Below are positions 7,094 to 14,895 of a stretch of 35,282 bases of DNA, piece after piece. The stretch comes from Faecalibacterium sp. UBA1771. GTDB taxonomy: Bacteria > Bacillota > Clostridia > Oscillospirales > Ruminococcaceae. Numbering within the stretch: position 1 is the first letter of the stretch; the number at the start of each line of letters is the position of its first letter. The stretch is from the NCBI GenBank assembly GCA_002315315.1, contig DCGT01000011.1, positions 16,888-52,169 on the forward strand, given 5' to 3'. The position numbers and the translations under genes were made by a program. The notes below the pieces were generated by a model. It was not told the DNA's origin and did not search any database. It saw only the letters and a program-made list of their open reading frames with translations.

Positions 7094-7122
7094 ATTATAG
7101 GATATTTCAAAGCGTGAAGCAA
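7094..7122 (-). promoter_or_regulatory. Promoter of the 5'-nucleotidase gene
   Basis: Minus-strand TTGCTT (7117-7122) and TATAAT (7094-7099), 17-base spacer, 34 bases before the start codon. Confidence 0.7.
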
Positions 7123-7161
7123 GGGAATGACACATAGTGAGAGCTTTGAAAAAACAGCTGT

Positions 7162-7190
7162 TTGAAATGCAGTGTTTGTTATGATATAAT
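7162..7190 (+). promoter_or_regulatory. Promoter of the second GNAT gene
   Basis: TTGAAA (7162-7167) and TATAAT (7185-7190) with a 17-base spacer. The predicted start near 7197 leaves an untranslated leader of about 140 bases before ATG 7338. Confidence 0.8.
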
Positions 7191-7196
7191 CGAGAC

Positions 7197-7337
7197 ACGG
7201 GTTCGCCCGAATAAATTTATCGGAGTATGCTGTTTGAAGAAGAACAACACCTCAGAGTCGGTACTGTAACCGAAGGGTTGCGGTAATGACTTAATGCCCT
7301 TCGGAATATTCGGAAATAATATTTTGGAGGATTAAAA
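7197..7337 (+). ncRNA. Possible structured 5' leader RNA of unknown class
   Basis: The leader starts with a GGG-TTCG-CCC tetraloop hairpin near 7199-7209. It later contains two mutually exclusive pairings: TCGGT with ACCGA (7258-7273) or CCGAAGGG (7270-7277) with CCCTTCGG (7307-7314). Shared use of the CCGA segment is the kind of switch seen in attenuators and riboswitches. The sequence resembles no riboswitch class I know. No U-run terminator is evident; control of ribosome access at TTTTGGAGG would be the alternative. This is inference from hand folding only. Confidence 0.35.
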
Positions 7338-7955
7338 ATGGATAGCGAAAATATCACAATTCGTCCGACCCAAATCGACGAGTATGGATTTACCGAGAAT
7401 TTGACAAGAGAGGCCTTTTGGAACGTCTACCGTCCCGGATGTCTTGAGCATTATCTGCTGCGGTGTATCCGCTCTTGCGGTGACTATATGCCGGAGCTTG
7501 ATCTTGTGCTTGAGCGCAACGGTACAATTATCGGTCATATCATATATGTCAGAGCCGAAATTGAGATTGACAGCGGTGATAAGCTGCCGATAATGACCTT
7601 CGGTCCGATAAGCATTGACCCGCAGTACAAAAGGCAGGGTTACGGTACAATGCTGTTGAGGCAGTCGATGGAGATTGCCCGTCGATTGGGAACGGGCGCA
7701 CTTGCCATAACAGGCAACATTGACTTCTATGGCAATTCGAGCTTTTTTGTCGGCAAATCGTCGGGAATAAGGTATCGTGACGACCCGGACGCCGACTATT
7801 TTCTTGTTGCGGAGCTTAAAAAGGGGTTTCTTGACGGCGTGAGCGGAGCATTTTCCGAGCCGCCGTGCTACAATGTCGACCCCGCAGATGCGGAGGAGTA
7901 CGACAAGAGCTTCCCGCCTAAACAAAAGCTGAAGCTGCCGGGTCAGCTCGTTTAA
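7338..7955 (+). CDS. GNAT family N-acetyltransferase
   Basis: 205 residues. The GNAT core is seen as strands ITIRP-type and IIGHIIYVRAEIE, then the acetyl-CoA loop IDPQYKRQGYGTMLLRQSMEIAR (R-x-x-G-x-G type) and a late strand GALAITGNIDFYGN. The C-terminal 60 residues hold an extension ending in PPKQKLKLPGQLV, common in clostridial proteins of this type. A strong ribosome site (TTTTGGAGG) sets ATG 7338. Substrate unknown. It is a single-gene unit with its own promoter, a long leader and a strong terminator. Confidence 0.85.
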   Translation: MDSENITIRPTQIDEYGFTENLTREAFWNVYRPGCLEHYLLRCIRSCGDYMPELDLVLERNGTIIGHIIYVRAEIEIDSGDKLPIMTFGPISIDPQYKRQGYGTMLLRQSMEIARRLGTGALAITGNIDFYGNSSFFVGKSSGIRYRDDPDADYFLVAELKKGFLDGVSGAFSEPPCYNVDPADAEEYDKSFPPKQKLKLPGQLV

Positions 7956-7966
7956 TTCGTTTGGCA

Positions 7967-7998
7967 GAAAAGACAGCCGCTCATTCGGCTGTCTTTTC
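7967..7998 (+). terminator. Terminator after the GNAT gene
   Basis: Perfect 13-bp stem (7967-7979 with 7986-7998), 6-base loop and T-rich 3' arm. Confidence 0.88.
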
Positions 7999-8004
7999 TT
8001 TGCC

Positions 8005-8033
8005 TTGACAGTTGACTCGGCGTTTGATACTAT
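8005..8033 (+). promoter_or_regulatory. Promoter of the zinc-ribbon membrane protein gene
   Basis: Consensus TTGACA (8005-8010) and TACTAT (8028-8033) with a 17-base spacer, starting 7 bases after the preceding terminator stem. Confidence 0.78.
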
Positions 8034-8077
8034 TGAAAAAAAGATTATATATTTGATTTTGAAAAGGTAATACAATA

Positions 8078-8950
8078 ATGTATAACAATAATCGTCTTAT
8101 AGGCGGATTTTTGGGAAATCGCTTTTTTGTGGCATATTTTGTCATCGGCACGGTGCTGTCGCTGAGTGCTCCGTTCAGCACCTTTCTTATTGCCGGTAAC
8201 CCCGTAACGCTGTCGCAGGTTATTAAAAGTCTGTTCGGCTCGGCATCGTTTTTAAGTGCCGTCTGTGCTCTTGTACCGTTTGTTCTGTCAATCTCATCAT
8301 TTCGCTCCAATCGCCGTGGAGATTCTACAGCACTGCTGATTATTCAGCTTTTGGTGTTTATTTTGATTGATGTTATCGGTATGGTATCGGATTATTCAAC
8401 ATGGATTGAAACGTATCGTTATTCACCGTATATCGACCTGACAACTCTTATCTACTTCGTTTTTACGCTTTCCTCGCATATCGGTTATCTGCTTATTTTT
8501 TTGCCGATGCTCTTTTCGGTCGGCAGTCACCGCAAACGCCGTCCTCCGGTTGCCTTCGCCGTAATAGGTGCGGTGCTGATGCTGTTAAATCAGTTGTACA
8601 TATATATGTCGCTCATATCATCGGGATTATCTACGGTCACATACGGGAATATGGCGTTTTATTTCATATATGTGCTGAGCTACGACCTTATCGGGATTGC
8701 TCGCGTGCTGTCGGTGCTCGTTGCCGCCGTAATGCTGTGTATTGCCAAAAGAAAACAGAAGAACGAACAGATAGCCGAAACGCCCGAGATTTTGCCCGTT
8801 CAGCCTGCCTATTCATACAATGACCAACTGTCGGAGCAGACGGGTATCGCTTCGATTCCCGAGGAATACTGTTCAAGATGCGGGTCAATTCTTGTTCCGG
8901 GTGCTCAATTCTGTCACCGATGCGGAATACCTCTGGTGAAAAATAAATAA
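8078..8950 (+). CDS. Polytopic membrane protein with C-terminal zinc ribbon, function unknown
   Basis: 290 residues. About six hydrophobic segments fill residues 10-225 (for example VAYFVIGTVLSLSAPF, IIQLLVFILIDVIGMV, YLLIFLPMLFSV, VLSVLVAAVMLCIA). A polar linker then leads to a small zinc ribbon at the extreme C-terminus with two CxxCG knuckles: CSRCG and CHRCG. Many Clostridia carry such membrane proteins with a zinc ribbon facing the cytoplasm; no specific role can be assigned. AAAAGG lies about 10 bases before ATG 8078. It stands alone between a promoter and a bidirectional terminator. Confidence 0.75.
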   Translation: MYNNNRLIGGFLGNRFFVAYFVIGTVLSLSAPFSTFLIAGNPVTLSQVIKSLFGSASFLSAVCALVPFVLSISSFRSNRRGDSTALLIIQLLVFILIDVIGMVSDYSTWIETYRYSPYIDLTTLIYFVFTLSSHIGYLLIFLPMLFSVGSHRKRRPPVAFAVIGAVLMLLNQLYIYMSLISSGLSTVTYGNMAFYFIYVLSYDLIGIARVLSVLVAAVMLCIAKRKQKNEQIAETPEILPVQPAYSYNDQLSEQTGIASIPEEYCSRCGSILVPGAQFCHRCGIPLVKNK

Positions 8951-8957
8951 AAAAATC

Positions 8958-8982
8958 AAGCCGTACCACATCGGTACGGCTT
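8958..8982. terminator. Bidirectional terminator between convergent genes
   Basis: Perfect 10-bp stem AAGCCGTACC (8958-8967) with GGTACGGCTT (8973-8982), A run on one side and T run on the other, serving both flanking genes. Confidence 0.85.
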
Positions 8983-8992
8983 TTGTTGTATT

Positions 8993-9856
8993 TCAGTCCT
9001 CGTTCGGATATATCGGTTTTTCCTTAAGCGGGAGCCATTCATCAAACGATTTTTTGAATAGTGCATCCCATGTAAAAAAATCGTGTTTTCCGCCGGGAAG
9101 CTCGTAGTAGGTAATGTCATAGCCGAGCTCCTTGAGGATTCTTTGGTCATTGTACACGCGGTCGTGGATAAATTCGTCACTGCCTTGCGCCATAATGATT
9201 CGGGGCATATCGGTACCGTCGGTAAGGCGCTTTTCGGCGAGAGCGTACAGATCGTTGTCGGTACCGAGGAATTCGTCCTTTTCTCCGAACATTGCATTAA
9301 GACGCTGTAAGCCAATGCCGAGCTGACGGTTCATTTCGTTACGGTCGAGCGTAACGCCGATACCGCCCGACATTGCAATTACGGTATTGAACATTTCGGG
9401 GTTAGTAAAGGCAAGCTGCAGAGCCGCATTTCCGCCCATAGCGAAGCCGATAAGGAAGTTGTCCTCGCGCTTGTCGGACGAAGCGAACAGCGAGCGGATA
9501 ACTCTCGGAAGCTCCTGCGTGATATAGGTGTGATATTTAAAGCCATATGGGGTATCGAGGTAGAAGCTGTCCTTGACCTGCGGGGTAACAAGCATCAGAT
9601 TGTGTTGTTCGGCATAGGTTTCCACCATAGTATAGCGATAGGGCAGAGTGTCATCGTCTCCGCCGCCGTGCAGAAGATAAACGGTTTGGAATTTCATACC
9701 CTCACGATAGGGACGTTTGCCCTGTTCGGTCGGAAATCCTCTGAGCGACGGTTCGCCGTTTTCCCACGCGGTCAGTGCGCCGGTAGGATAGACAACAGTG
9801 ATGTCGGTGTTGAGGCTGAGTATTTCGGAACGGTAGTTGAATCGAAGAATGCCCAT
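8993..9856 (-). CDS. Esterase D/FrmB-like alpha/beta hydrolase lacking the nucleophilic serine
   Basis: 287 residues of the putative-esterase family (PF00756: S-formylglutathione hydrolase, antigen 85, enterochelin esterase). The fold is recognisable from VYLLHGGGDD (oxyanion region), the nucleophile elbow LIGFAMGGNAAL, AQGSDEFIHD and the histidine segment LPGGKHDFFTWD. The elbow normally reads G-x-S-x-G; here it is GFAMG, with codon GCT giving Ala139 where Ser should be. His258 and acidic residues remain. So it is either catalytically dead, a binding protein, or uses another mechanism. The reading frame is intact, with ribosome site GGAGG before ATG 9856, arguing against a decaying pseudogene. 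Single-gene unit with its own promoter. Confidence 0.85.
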   Translation of the reverse strand: MGILRFNYRSEILSLNTDITVVYPTGALTAWENGEPSLRGFPTEQGKRPYREGMKFQTVYLLHGGGDDDTLPYRYTMVETYAEQHNLMLVTPQVKDSFYLDTPYGFKYHTYITQELPRVIRSLFASSDKREDNFLIGFAMGGNAALQLAFTNPEMFNTVIAMSGGIGVTLDRNEMNRQLGIGLQRLNAMFGEKDEFLGTDNDLYALAEKRLTDGTDMPRIIMAQGSDEFIHDRVYNDQRILKELGYDITYYELPGGKHDFFTWDALFKKSFDEWLPLKEKPIYPNED

Positions 9857-9888
9857 AAATAACCTCCGTAATTTGTTGTTTTATATGT

Positions 9889-9917
9889 ATTATGACATAA
9901 AAAATGCTGTTTTTCAA
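9889..9917 (-). promoter_or_regulatory. Promoter of the esterase-like gene
   Basis: Minus-strand TTGAAA (9912-9917) and CATAAT (9889-9894), 17-base spacer, 32 bases before the start codon. Confidence 0.65.
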
Positions 9918-9991
9918 CTTGGATTTGTCAATAAATTCGCATCGCCCTCGATAATCCTTCTCACAAAATGCTTTTACGCTCCATTGCTTTA

Positions 9992-10021
9992 TTGACTTTG
10001 AAACAGCAAAAAGTGTATAAT
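9992..10021 (+). promoter_or_regulatory. Promoter of the Fur-family gene
   Basis: TTGACT (9992-9997) and TATAAT (10016-10021) with an 18-base spacer. The A/T-rich stretch just downstream partly resembles a Per box, but no clean palindrome is present. Confidence 0.75.
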
Positions 10022-10052
10022 TAAAATAATAATCAAGATTGGAAGATTACGA

Positions 10053-10436
10053 ATGACTCAAATTCGCAACACAAATCAGCGCAAGATGGTACTTGATGCC
10101 GTTCGCAGTCGACACGACCACCCGTGTGCCGACGATATTTACGCTGATGTTCGCATTGTTGACCCGAGAATCAGTCGCGGCACGGTTTATCGCAATCTGC
10201 GTCTGCTTGCCGAACTGGGTGAGATAAAATTCATTTCCATACCTAACGGTGCCGGCAGATTCGATTTCAGAACCGACAATCACTATCATTTTTGTTGTGA
10301 GCGTTGCGGCAGGGTGATGGATGTCGAGCTTGAGTATCAAAGTAATCTGAATGATATGGTCAAGCTGCCCAAGGGTGCAAGAATATCGGGACACAGGATA
10401 ATCTTCAACGGCGTATGTGCCGAATGTTCAAAATAA
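10053..10436 (+). CDS. Fur/PerR-family metal-dependent transcriptional repressor
   Basis: 127 residues, slightly short for the family. An N-terminal winged helix (TNQRKMVLDAV ... SRGTVYRNLRLLAELGEI, the DNA-recognition helix) precedes the dimerisation and metal domain with HDHPCADDIY, the DNHYHFCC histidine cluster and two structural-zinc cysteine pairs, CCERCG and CAEC at the C-terminus. A PerR-like peroxide sensor is the likeliest subtype because of overall shape and size, but Fur or Zur cannot be excluded. ATG 10053 has only a modest ribosome site (GGAAG). It is a single-gene unit with its own promoter and terminator; its targets are not evident nearby. Confidence 0.9.
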   Translation: MTQIRNTNQRKMVLDAVRSRHDHPCADDIYADVRIVDPRISRGTVYRNLRLLAELGEIKFISIPNGAGRFDFRTDNHYHFCCERCGRVMDVELEYQSNLNDMVKLPKGARISGHRIIFNGVCAECSK

Positions 10437-10453
10437 ATTTTATTGTAATATTT

Positions 10454-10485
10454 AATCGGCTGTCGAAGCAAATCGACAGCCGATT
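10454..10485. terminator. Terminator between the Fur-family gene and the lipoprotein gene
   Basis: Perfect 13-bp stem (10454-10466 with 10473-10485), 6-base loop, T-rich on the plus side. It lies between convergent genes and may act in both directions. Confidence 0.85.
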
Positions 10486-10499
10486 TTCAATGCTTTATT

Positions 10500-11855
10500 T
10501 TACAGCTTGAATGAATAGGTATAACCGCTCTGAACGGTGAGGGTGGAGCTGCTGTCGACATACTTGCCGTCGGGACCGAATTTGGTGGAGCGCCCATACC
10601 ATTTGGTACCGAATGCATAGCTTATGCTGTATGTTCCGGCAGGCAGGTACACAGTGTAGCTCTTGCCGCCATTAATGTAAACTCCGAGCTTATCGGTGCC
10701 GTTCTGAGAGAAAACGACATAGTAGCTGCCGGAGCTGTCGCTGGTACTCACCGTTACGCTTTGTCCGCTGCTGCTGTTGCTCTTGCCGAAAACGATTCCC
10801 TGACTCTGAGAGATGGACTGAACAAGGTTGTTATTATTGATTCTTGTCTGAGCATCCTCGCCGGCCTGATTTCTTGCAGATGCAAATTCCGCAGCATAGT
10901 GTTGGTCGGTGCTTTCATCGACGGCACAAAAAGCGGTGTATGCTACCGAGTCAAGATTGGAAAGGTCAATTTCACTGTAATATTGCTCCCAGCTGAAGCT
11001 GTCGCTTGTCGGACGCACAACAAATGTTGCGGTCTTGCTGTCGGTGACCTGTGACAGTGCATCGGCGTAATCGTCGCTGTTGCCGGTAAATCCCTCGATA
11101 ACGAGCGGCTCATAAAGATCGTCGCTAAAGGATTCGACATATTTGTCGGCAAGAATTGGGAAAAGCTGAACAGGGTCGGGGTAGACTATGCTGACCGAAA
11201 AGGCGTTGCCGTCCTTGGGAGAGATATCGGTTATCTTGACAGCGTCTATATAATTGTCGTCGATAACGCCGAAAAGGTCGCGGAGCATATTGTATTTAAA
11301 GCTTGCCAAAATGACCTTTCTGCGGTCAACGGAGTTTGCAAGAAGCTCGTCGTACTTTGTATCTGACAATGACTTAAAGGTAGTGATGATGCGCTGAGCA
11401 TCGCCGCTGTTCATTACGGCGGTATAGCTGTTATCATCGGAGCGGGTTACGACAAAACGTACTGTTTCGTATGTAAAATCACCGCTCGTATCCCCAAGAG
11501 CCGAATTGAGCGCGGCTTTGCAGGTCTTAATATATTCGGTATTGAACTTGACCGGATCGGGAGAATTAAGGTCATATTCGGGCACGGATATTTTCAATTC
11601 TTTTTCCGTGATATTGGTAACATCACGGATTTTAACGCTGATGGAATATTCCGTGCTGGTTTTGCCGATGGGAAGCTTCTCACGAAATTGCAGTCTGACC
11701 TGCTGTTCGAGATTGTCGCAGATAAGAACGGGACTGTCAAAATCGGATATCGTCTCGGCTATTGCCTTACAATGACCGGATTCAAGACTGCCGCAACCGC
11801 AGAAAAGCAGAGAAGAAACGGCAATCAGAAGAAAAACCGTAATAAATTTTTTCAA
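10500..11855 (-). CDS. Putative lipoprotein with C-terminal GTYSISY/KWYG beta domain
   Basis: 451 residues, not recognised as a characterised family. The N-terminus is a short signal sequence, MKKFITVFLLIAVSSLLFCGCG, with a lipobox-like end, so it is probably lipid-anchored on the outer face. The middle (30-330) has mixed alpha/beta character with no known motif. A Ser/Asn-rich linker leads to a C-terminal domain of about 85 residues with AGTYSISYAFGTKWYG and FGPDGKYVD, resembling small beta domains found attached to many unrelated clostridial surface proteins. Translation starts at TTG 11855, supported by GGAGG six bases upstream. Its role is unknown. Confidence 0.7.
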   Translation of the reverse strand: MKKFITVFLLIAVSSLLFCGCGSLESGHCKAIAETISDFDSPVLICDNLEQQVRLQFREKLPIGKTSTEYSISVKIRDVTNITEKELKISVPEYDLNSPDPVKFNTEYIKTCKAALNSALGDTSGDFTYETVRFVVTRSDDNSYTAVMNSGDAQRIITTFKSLSDTKYDELLANSVDRRKVILASFKYNMLRDLFGVIDDNYIDAVKITDISPKDGNAFSVSIVYPDPVQLFPILADKYVESFSDDLYEPLVIEGFTGNSDDYADALSQVTDSKTATFVVRPTSDSFSWEQYYSEIDLSNLDSVAYTAFCAVDESTDQHYAAEFASARNQAGEDAQTRINNNNLVQSISQSQGIVFGKSNSSSGQSVTVSTSDSSGSYYVVFSQNGTDKLGVYINGGKSYTVYLPAGTYSISYAFGTKWYGRSTKFGPDGKYVDSSSTLTVQSGYTYSFKL

Positions 11856-11889
11856 TTAGTGCCTCCGAATGATGCAGATAATTATCTTT

Positions 11890-11919
11890 ATATTATCATA
11901 GTAATATTATATCGGTCAA
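11890..11919 (-). promoter_or_regulatory. Promoter of the lipoprotein gene
   Basis: Minus-strand TTGACC (11914-11919) with TAATAT at 18 bases (11890-11895) or GATAAT at 16 bases (11892-11897). The region is very A/T-rich, so the exact -10 is uncertain. Confidence 0.55.
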
Positions 11920-12026
11920 TATATAAAATATATGCCGAATAAAGGTTTAAAAGTATATCAATTCGCACTCTGATTTATATTAAATTCAGTCAATAGGTCG
12001 AAAATAAAGCCAAAACGAAAATCGGC

Positions 12027-12055
12027 TTGTATTTAGTGATTTTCGGTTGTAACAT
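12027..12055 (+). promoter_or_regulatory. Weak candidate promoter of the MATE gene
   Basis: TTGTAT (12027-12032) and TAACAT (12050-12055), 17-base spacer. An 8-bp inverted repeat (CGAAAATC / GATTTTCG, near 12016-12044) overlaps the -35 and spacer and could be a repressor site. Neither is strong. Confidence 0.3.
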
Positions 12056-12109
12056 TATGATGAATTAAAATGTGAATGTATTACTGTTGTAATTTTGAAG
12101 GGAGAAAAG

Positions 12110-13522
12110 ATGGCTTCGGTAGTTATGAGACGCCGCGATGTTAATATGACGCAGGGCTCCATCGTGACGAATATAGTTAAATTTGCTCTGCCGCTGTTGG
12201 CGGGTAATTTGTTCCAACAGCTGTATAATATGGTTGATACGTGGGTAATAGGTCAGACGGGTGAAACGGGCGCATACGCCGCCGTCGGCTCGGTAGGACC
12301 GATTATCAACATATTGATAGGATTCTTTTCCGGTCTTGCAAGCGGAGCGGGTGTTGTAATCTCACAATACTACGGTGCAGGCAATGAAAAAAAGGTTCAC
12401 GATGCAGTGCATACCTCAATGCTGTTTACACTGGTTATGGGCGTGTTGTTTACGGTGCTCGGAGTTACGCTGTCGCCTGTGTTGCTCCGTCTGGTTTTCA
12501 ATTCCGAGCAGACCAAAAACGAGGTACTCGGTTTTGCCAATACCTATCTGAGAATATATTTTTCCGGTGTAATGGGGCTGATGATTTACAATATGGCCGC
12601 CGGAATACTGCGCGCAGTCGGAGATTCGCAAAGACCGTTCTATTTCCTTGTAGTGTCGGCTGTGTCCAATATCATTCTCGATCTGCTCTTTGTTTTCCGA
12701 TTTAATATGGGTGTTGCGGGTGTTGCGTGGGCAACGGTTATTTCGCAGGTTTTGTCGGCGGTTTTCTCCGTCTTTGCTCTTTTCAAGAGTGACATCTGTA
12801 TTAAGCTCTATATTAAGGATCTTAAATTTCACGGAGATATGATGAGCAAGATAGTGTCGGTTGGTATGCCGGCGGCTATTCAGATGGCATTGACGGCTTT
12901 TTCCAACGTCTTTGTGCAGTCATATATTGCCGGTGTTAATACAGACCAGACCTATTGCCTCGGCGGTTGGACGACCTACAATAAAATCGACCAGCTTCTT
13001 TTCCTGCCGATTCAGTCGTTGGCTCTTGCCGTTACCACGTTTGTGGGACAGAATCTCGGCGTAGGTGACATAGAACGTGCAAAAAAGGGAACATATATTG
13101 TCCATGCGCTGTCTTCTGCTGTTACCGTTGTACTGATGATACCGATAATTCTTTTTGCTCCGCAGATATCATCGGTTTTCAACAAGGATGAGAACGTGAT
13201 ACACTATTCTGCACTGTTGCTTCGCAATCTAACGCCGTTTTACATTTTGCCGTGTATAAATCAAACCTATTCGGCATCACTACGAGGAATGGGCAGAAGC
13301 CGTGCGGCAATGATAATAATGCTTTGTTCGTTTGTCGGCTTCCGCCAGCTTTATCTGTATGTTATCACCAATTATGTCGCTAACGAGATACTTCCTGTCG
13401 GATTCAGCTATCCCGCCGGTTGGTTCGTCTGCTCGGTTACACTGCTGATTTTCTTCCATTCCTGTGATCTGTCTAAAAACAGACTTGTGGAGAAACACGA
13501 GGTTGTTACCGAAAAGAAATAA
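12110..13522 (+). CDS. MATE family multidrug/cation efflux transporter
   Basis: 470 residues with about twelve transmembrane segments in two similar halves, as expected for MATE exporters that drive out drugs or metabolites against Na+ or H+. Family signatures include the N-terminal IVKFALPLLAGNLFQQLYNMVDTWVIG and, in the second half, MPAAIQMALTAFSNVFVQSYI and FVGQNLGVGDIERAKKG. This is the DinF/NorM-like clostridial branch. ATG 12110 is chosen over TTG 12095 because GAAGGGAG lies six bases upstream, inside the longer frame. It ends in a 10-residue charged tail. Divergent from the lipoprotein gene; substrate unknown. Confidence 0.93.
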   Translation: MASVVMRRRDVNMTQGSIVTNIVKFALPLLAGNLFQQLYNMVDTWVIGQTGETGAYAAVGSVGPIINILIGFFSGLASGAGVVISQYYGAGNEKKVHDAVHTSMLFTLVMGVLFTVLGVTLSPVLLRLVFNSEQTKNEVLGFANTYLRIYFSGVMGLMIYNMAAGILRAVGDSQRPFYFLVVSAVSNIILDLLFVFRFNMGVAGVAWATVISQVLSAVFSVFALFKSDICIKLYIKDLKFHGDMMSKIVSVGMPAAIQMALTAFSNVFVQSYIAGVNTDQTYCLGGWTTYNKIDQLLFLPIQSLALAVTTFVGQNLGVGDIERAKKGTYIVHALSSAVTVVLMIPIILFAPQISSVFNKDENVIHYSALLLRNLTPFYILPCINQTYSASLRGMGRSRAAMIIMLCSFVGFRQLYLYVITNYVANEILPVGFSYPAGWFVCSVTLLIFFHSCDLSKNRLVEKHEVVTEKK

Positions 13523-13560
13523 AACCCGTTCCGCTTTCGTTTTATGGTAAACAAGAAAAT

Positions 13561-13597
13561 CCCTGCCGCTTCAATCGAAGTGACAGGGTGATTTTTT
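13561..13597. terminator. Terminator between MATE and alr
   Basis: Stem CCCTG-x-CGCTTC paired with GAAGTG-x-CAGGG (13561-13588), then a six-T run. Convergent genes share it; the plus side is the stronger. Confidence 0.82.
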
Positions 13598-13599
13598 GT

Positions 13600-14772
13600 T
13601 CATTTTTTCTGAGTGTAGTCAACAATATTTATTACAGAGCCGTTCTCTATGTAGACGCGAGGCAGACGGCGCGAGAGTCCGCAGGCAAACTCGTAGTTGG
13701 AAAGTCCCGAGATACCGGCGAGATTTTCAAAGGTAATGGGGGAATCTCCGCCGAACAGCGTTATCTCGTCACCCTCATGAATATCGTAGCCGGTAACGTC
13801 GAACATCATTTGATCCATACACACCGACCCGACCTGGTGGATAATGCGCCGTTTAAACCACGCTACGGCGCGGTTGGAAAGACTCTTGGGGTATCCGTCG
13901 GCATAACCGATAGGAACTGTGGCGATTTTCATATCGGTGGGACAGCAGAAGGTTCTTCCGTAGCTTATCGGCTCGCCCGCTCTCAATTCCTTGACCATCG
14001 CAACGGTAGTTTTCAGTGTCATAACGGGGCGCAGATCCATGGCAACCGGTCGACTGCCCGGAGCAAGACCGTAAATCGCTATACCGCAACGAACCATATC
14101 GTGCTGAAATTCGGGGTAGTACATCGTAGTGGCGCTGTTGGCACAGTGAATAAGACGGAAGAAATAGTTGCTCCTTGCAAGGGAGGAAATGACGTTGGTA
14201 AACCGTTCGTGCTGTAATTCGGTAAATCTTGCCGAGCTGTCACTCATTTCGTCGGCAACTGCGAAATGGGTGAAGATACCGGAAATACGCAGATTCGGCA
14301 GATCGAATGCCGCCTTGATTTTCTCACAGCATTCCTCGGTGTCGCGGGAATCGAAGCCTATCCGACCCATGCCGGTATCAAGTGCAACGTGACAGTCCAC
14401 CGTAACATTTTGCTCAACGGCGGCGTCGGAAAGCTCGGAGGCATAGTCATAGCTGACAAGAGTCTGTGTAATCCTGTTTTCACTCAGCTCCTTGGCATAT
14501 TTAACAGGAGTATAGCCAAGAATCAGAATAGGCGCAAACGTGCCGCTTTCACGCAGATTTCTCGCTTCGAGTATATTGCTGACGCCGAATGCATCGGCAC
14601 CCGATTTCTGGAGAGTATCGGCAATAACCTCGGCACCGTGACCGTAAGCGTCAGCCTTAACGATAGCCATAAGCGCTGTGCCGTCGTCGAGATTGTCCTT
14701 GATAGTTTTCACATTGTGGCGCAGCTTGTCAAGGTCGACTTCGACCCAGCTGCGATTAAGAAGCTCTTGCAT
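13600..14772 (-). CDS. alr: Alanine racemase
   Basis: 390 residues; PLP enzyme converting L- to D-alanine for peptidoglycan. The PLP lysine is Lys39 in IVKADAYGHG. The second catalytic base is the tyrosine in ISYGRTF at about residue 263. GYADGYPKSLSN, VGSVCMDQMMFDVT and the closing CGLSRRLPRVY are all family signatures. ATG 14772 (MQELLNRSW) is preferred over GTG 14781, which overlaps the ribosome site AAGAGG. It is the last gene of a minus-strand series after aspS, separated by 123 bases. Complete and expected to be active. Confidence 0.96.
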   Translation of the reverse strand: MQELLNRSWVEVDLDKLRHNVKTIKDNLDDGTALMAIVKADAYGHGAEVIADTLQKSGADAFGVSNILEARNLRESGTFAPILILGYTPVKYAKELSENRITQTLVSYDYASELSDAAVEQNVTVDCHVALDTGMGRIGFDSRDTEECCEKIKAAFDLPNLRISGIFTHFAVADEMSDSSARFTELQHERFTNVISSLARSNYFFRLIHCANSATTMYYPEFQHDMVRCGIAIYGLAPGSRPVAMDLRPVMTLKTTVAMVKELRAGEPISYGRTFCCPTDMKIATVPIGYADGYPKSLSNRAVAWFKRRIIHQVGSVCMDQMMFDVTGYDIHEGDEITLFGGDSPITFENLAGISGLSNYEFACGLSRRLPRVYIENGSVINIVDYTQKK

Positions 14773-14800
14773 AATTTTCACCTCTTACAATGTATTTGAT

Positions 14801-14830
14801 CCGCACCGCAAGGTCTTGCCCGCGGTGCGG
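14801..14830 (-). repeat. GC-rich inverted repeat between aspS and alr
   Basis: CCGCACCGC (14801-14809) pairs perfectly with GCGGTGCGG (14822-14830) around a 12-base loop. No U run follows on the minus strand, so it may be a weak or factor-dependent terminator or a processing/attenuation site between aspS and alr. Confidence 0.5.
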
Positions 14831-14895
14831 CTTGTGTGATATACAATAAAGCTACAGTGTGTTAATCCGTGCTAAATTGCTTGTAATGTCAACGG

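Noticed and set aside
7258..7285. Cobalamin-riboswitch-like ACTGTAAC in the GNAT leader
   Set aside because: The short match is part of a local hairpin. The rest of the cobalamin consensus (GGTGxxAATCC, the B12 box AGxCAGGAGACC) is absent.
10010..10045. Per box overlapping the Fur-family promoter (autoregulation)
   Set aside because: The region is A/T-rich and partly similar to TTATAATNATTATAA but has no clean dyad; too little to claim.
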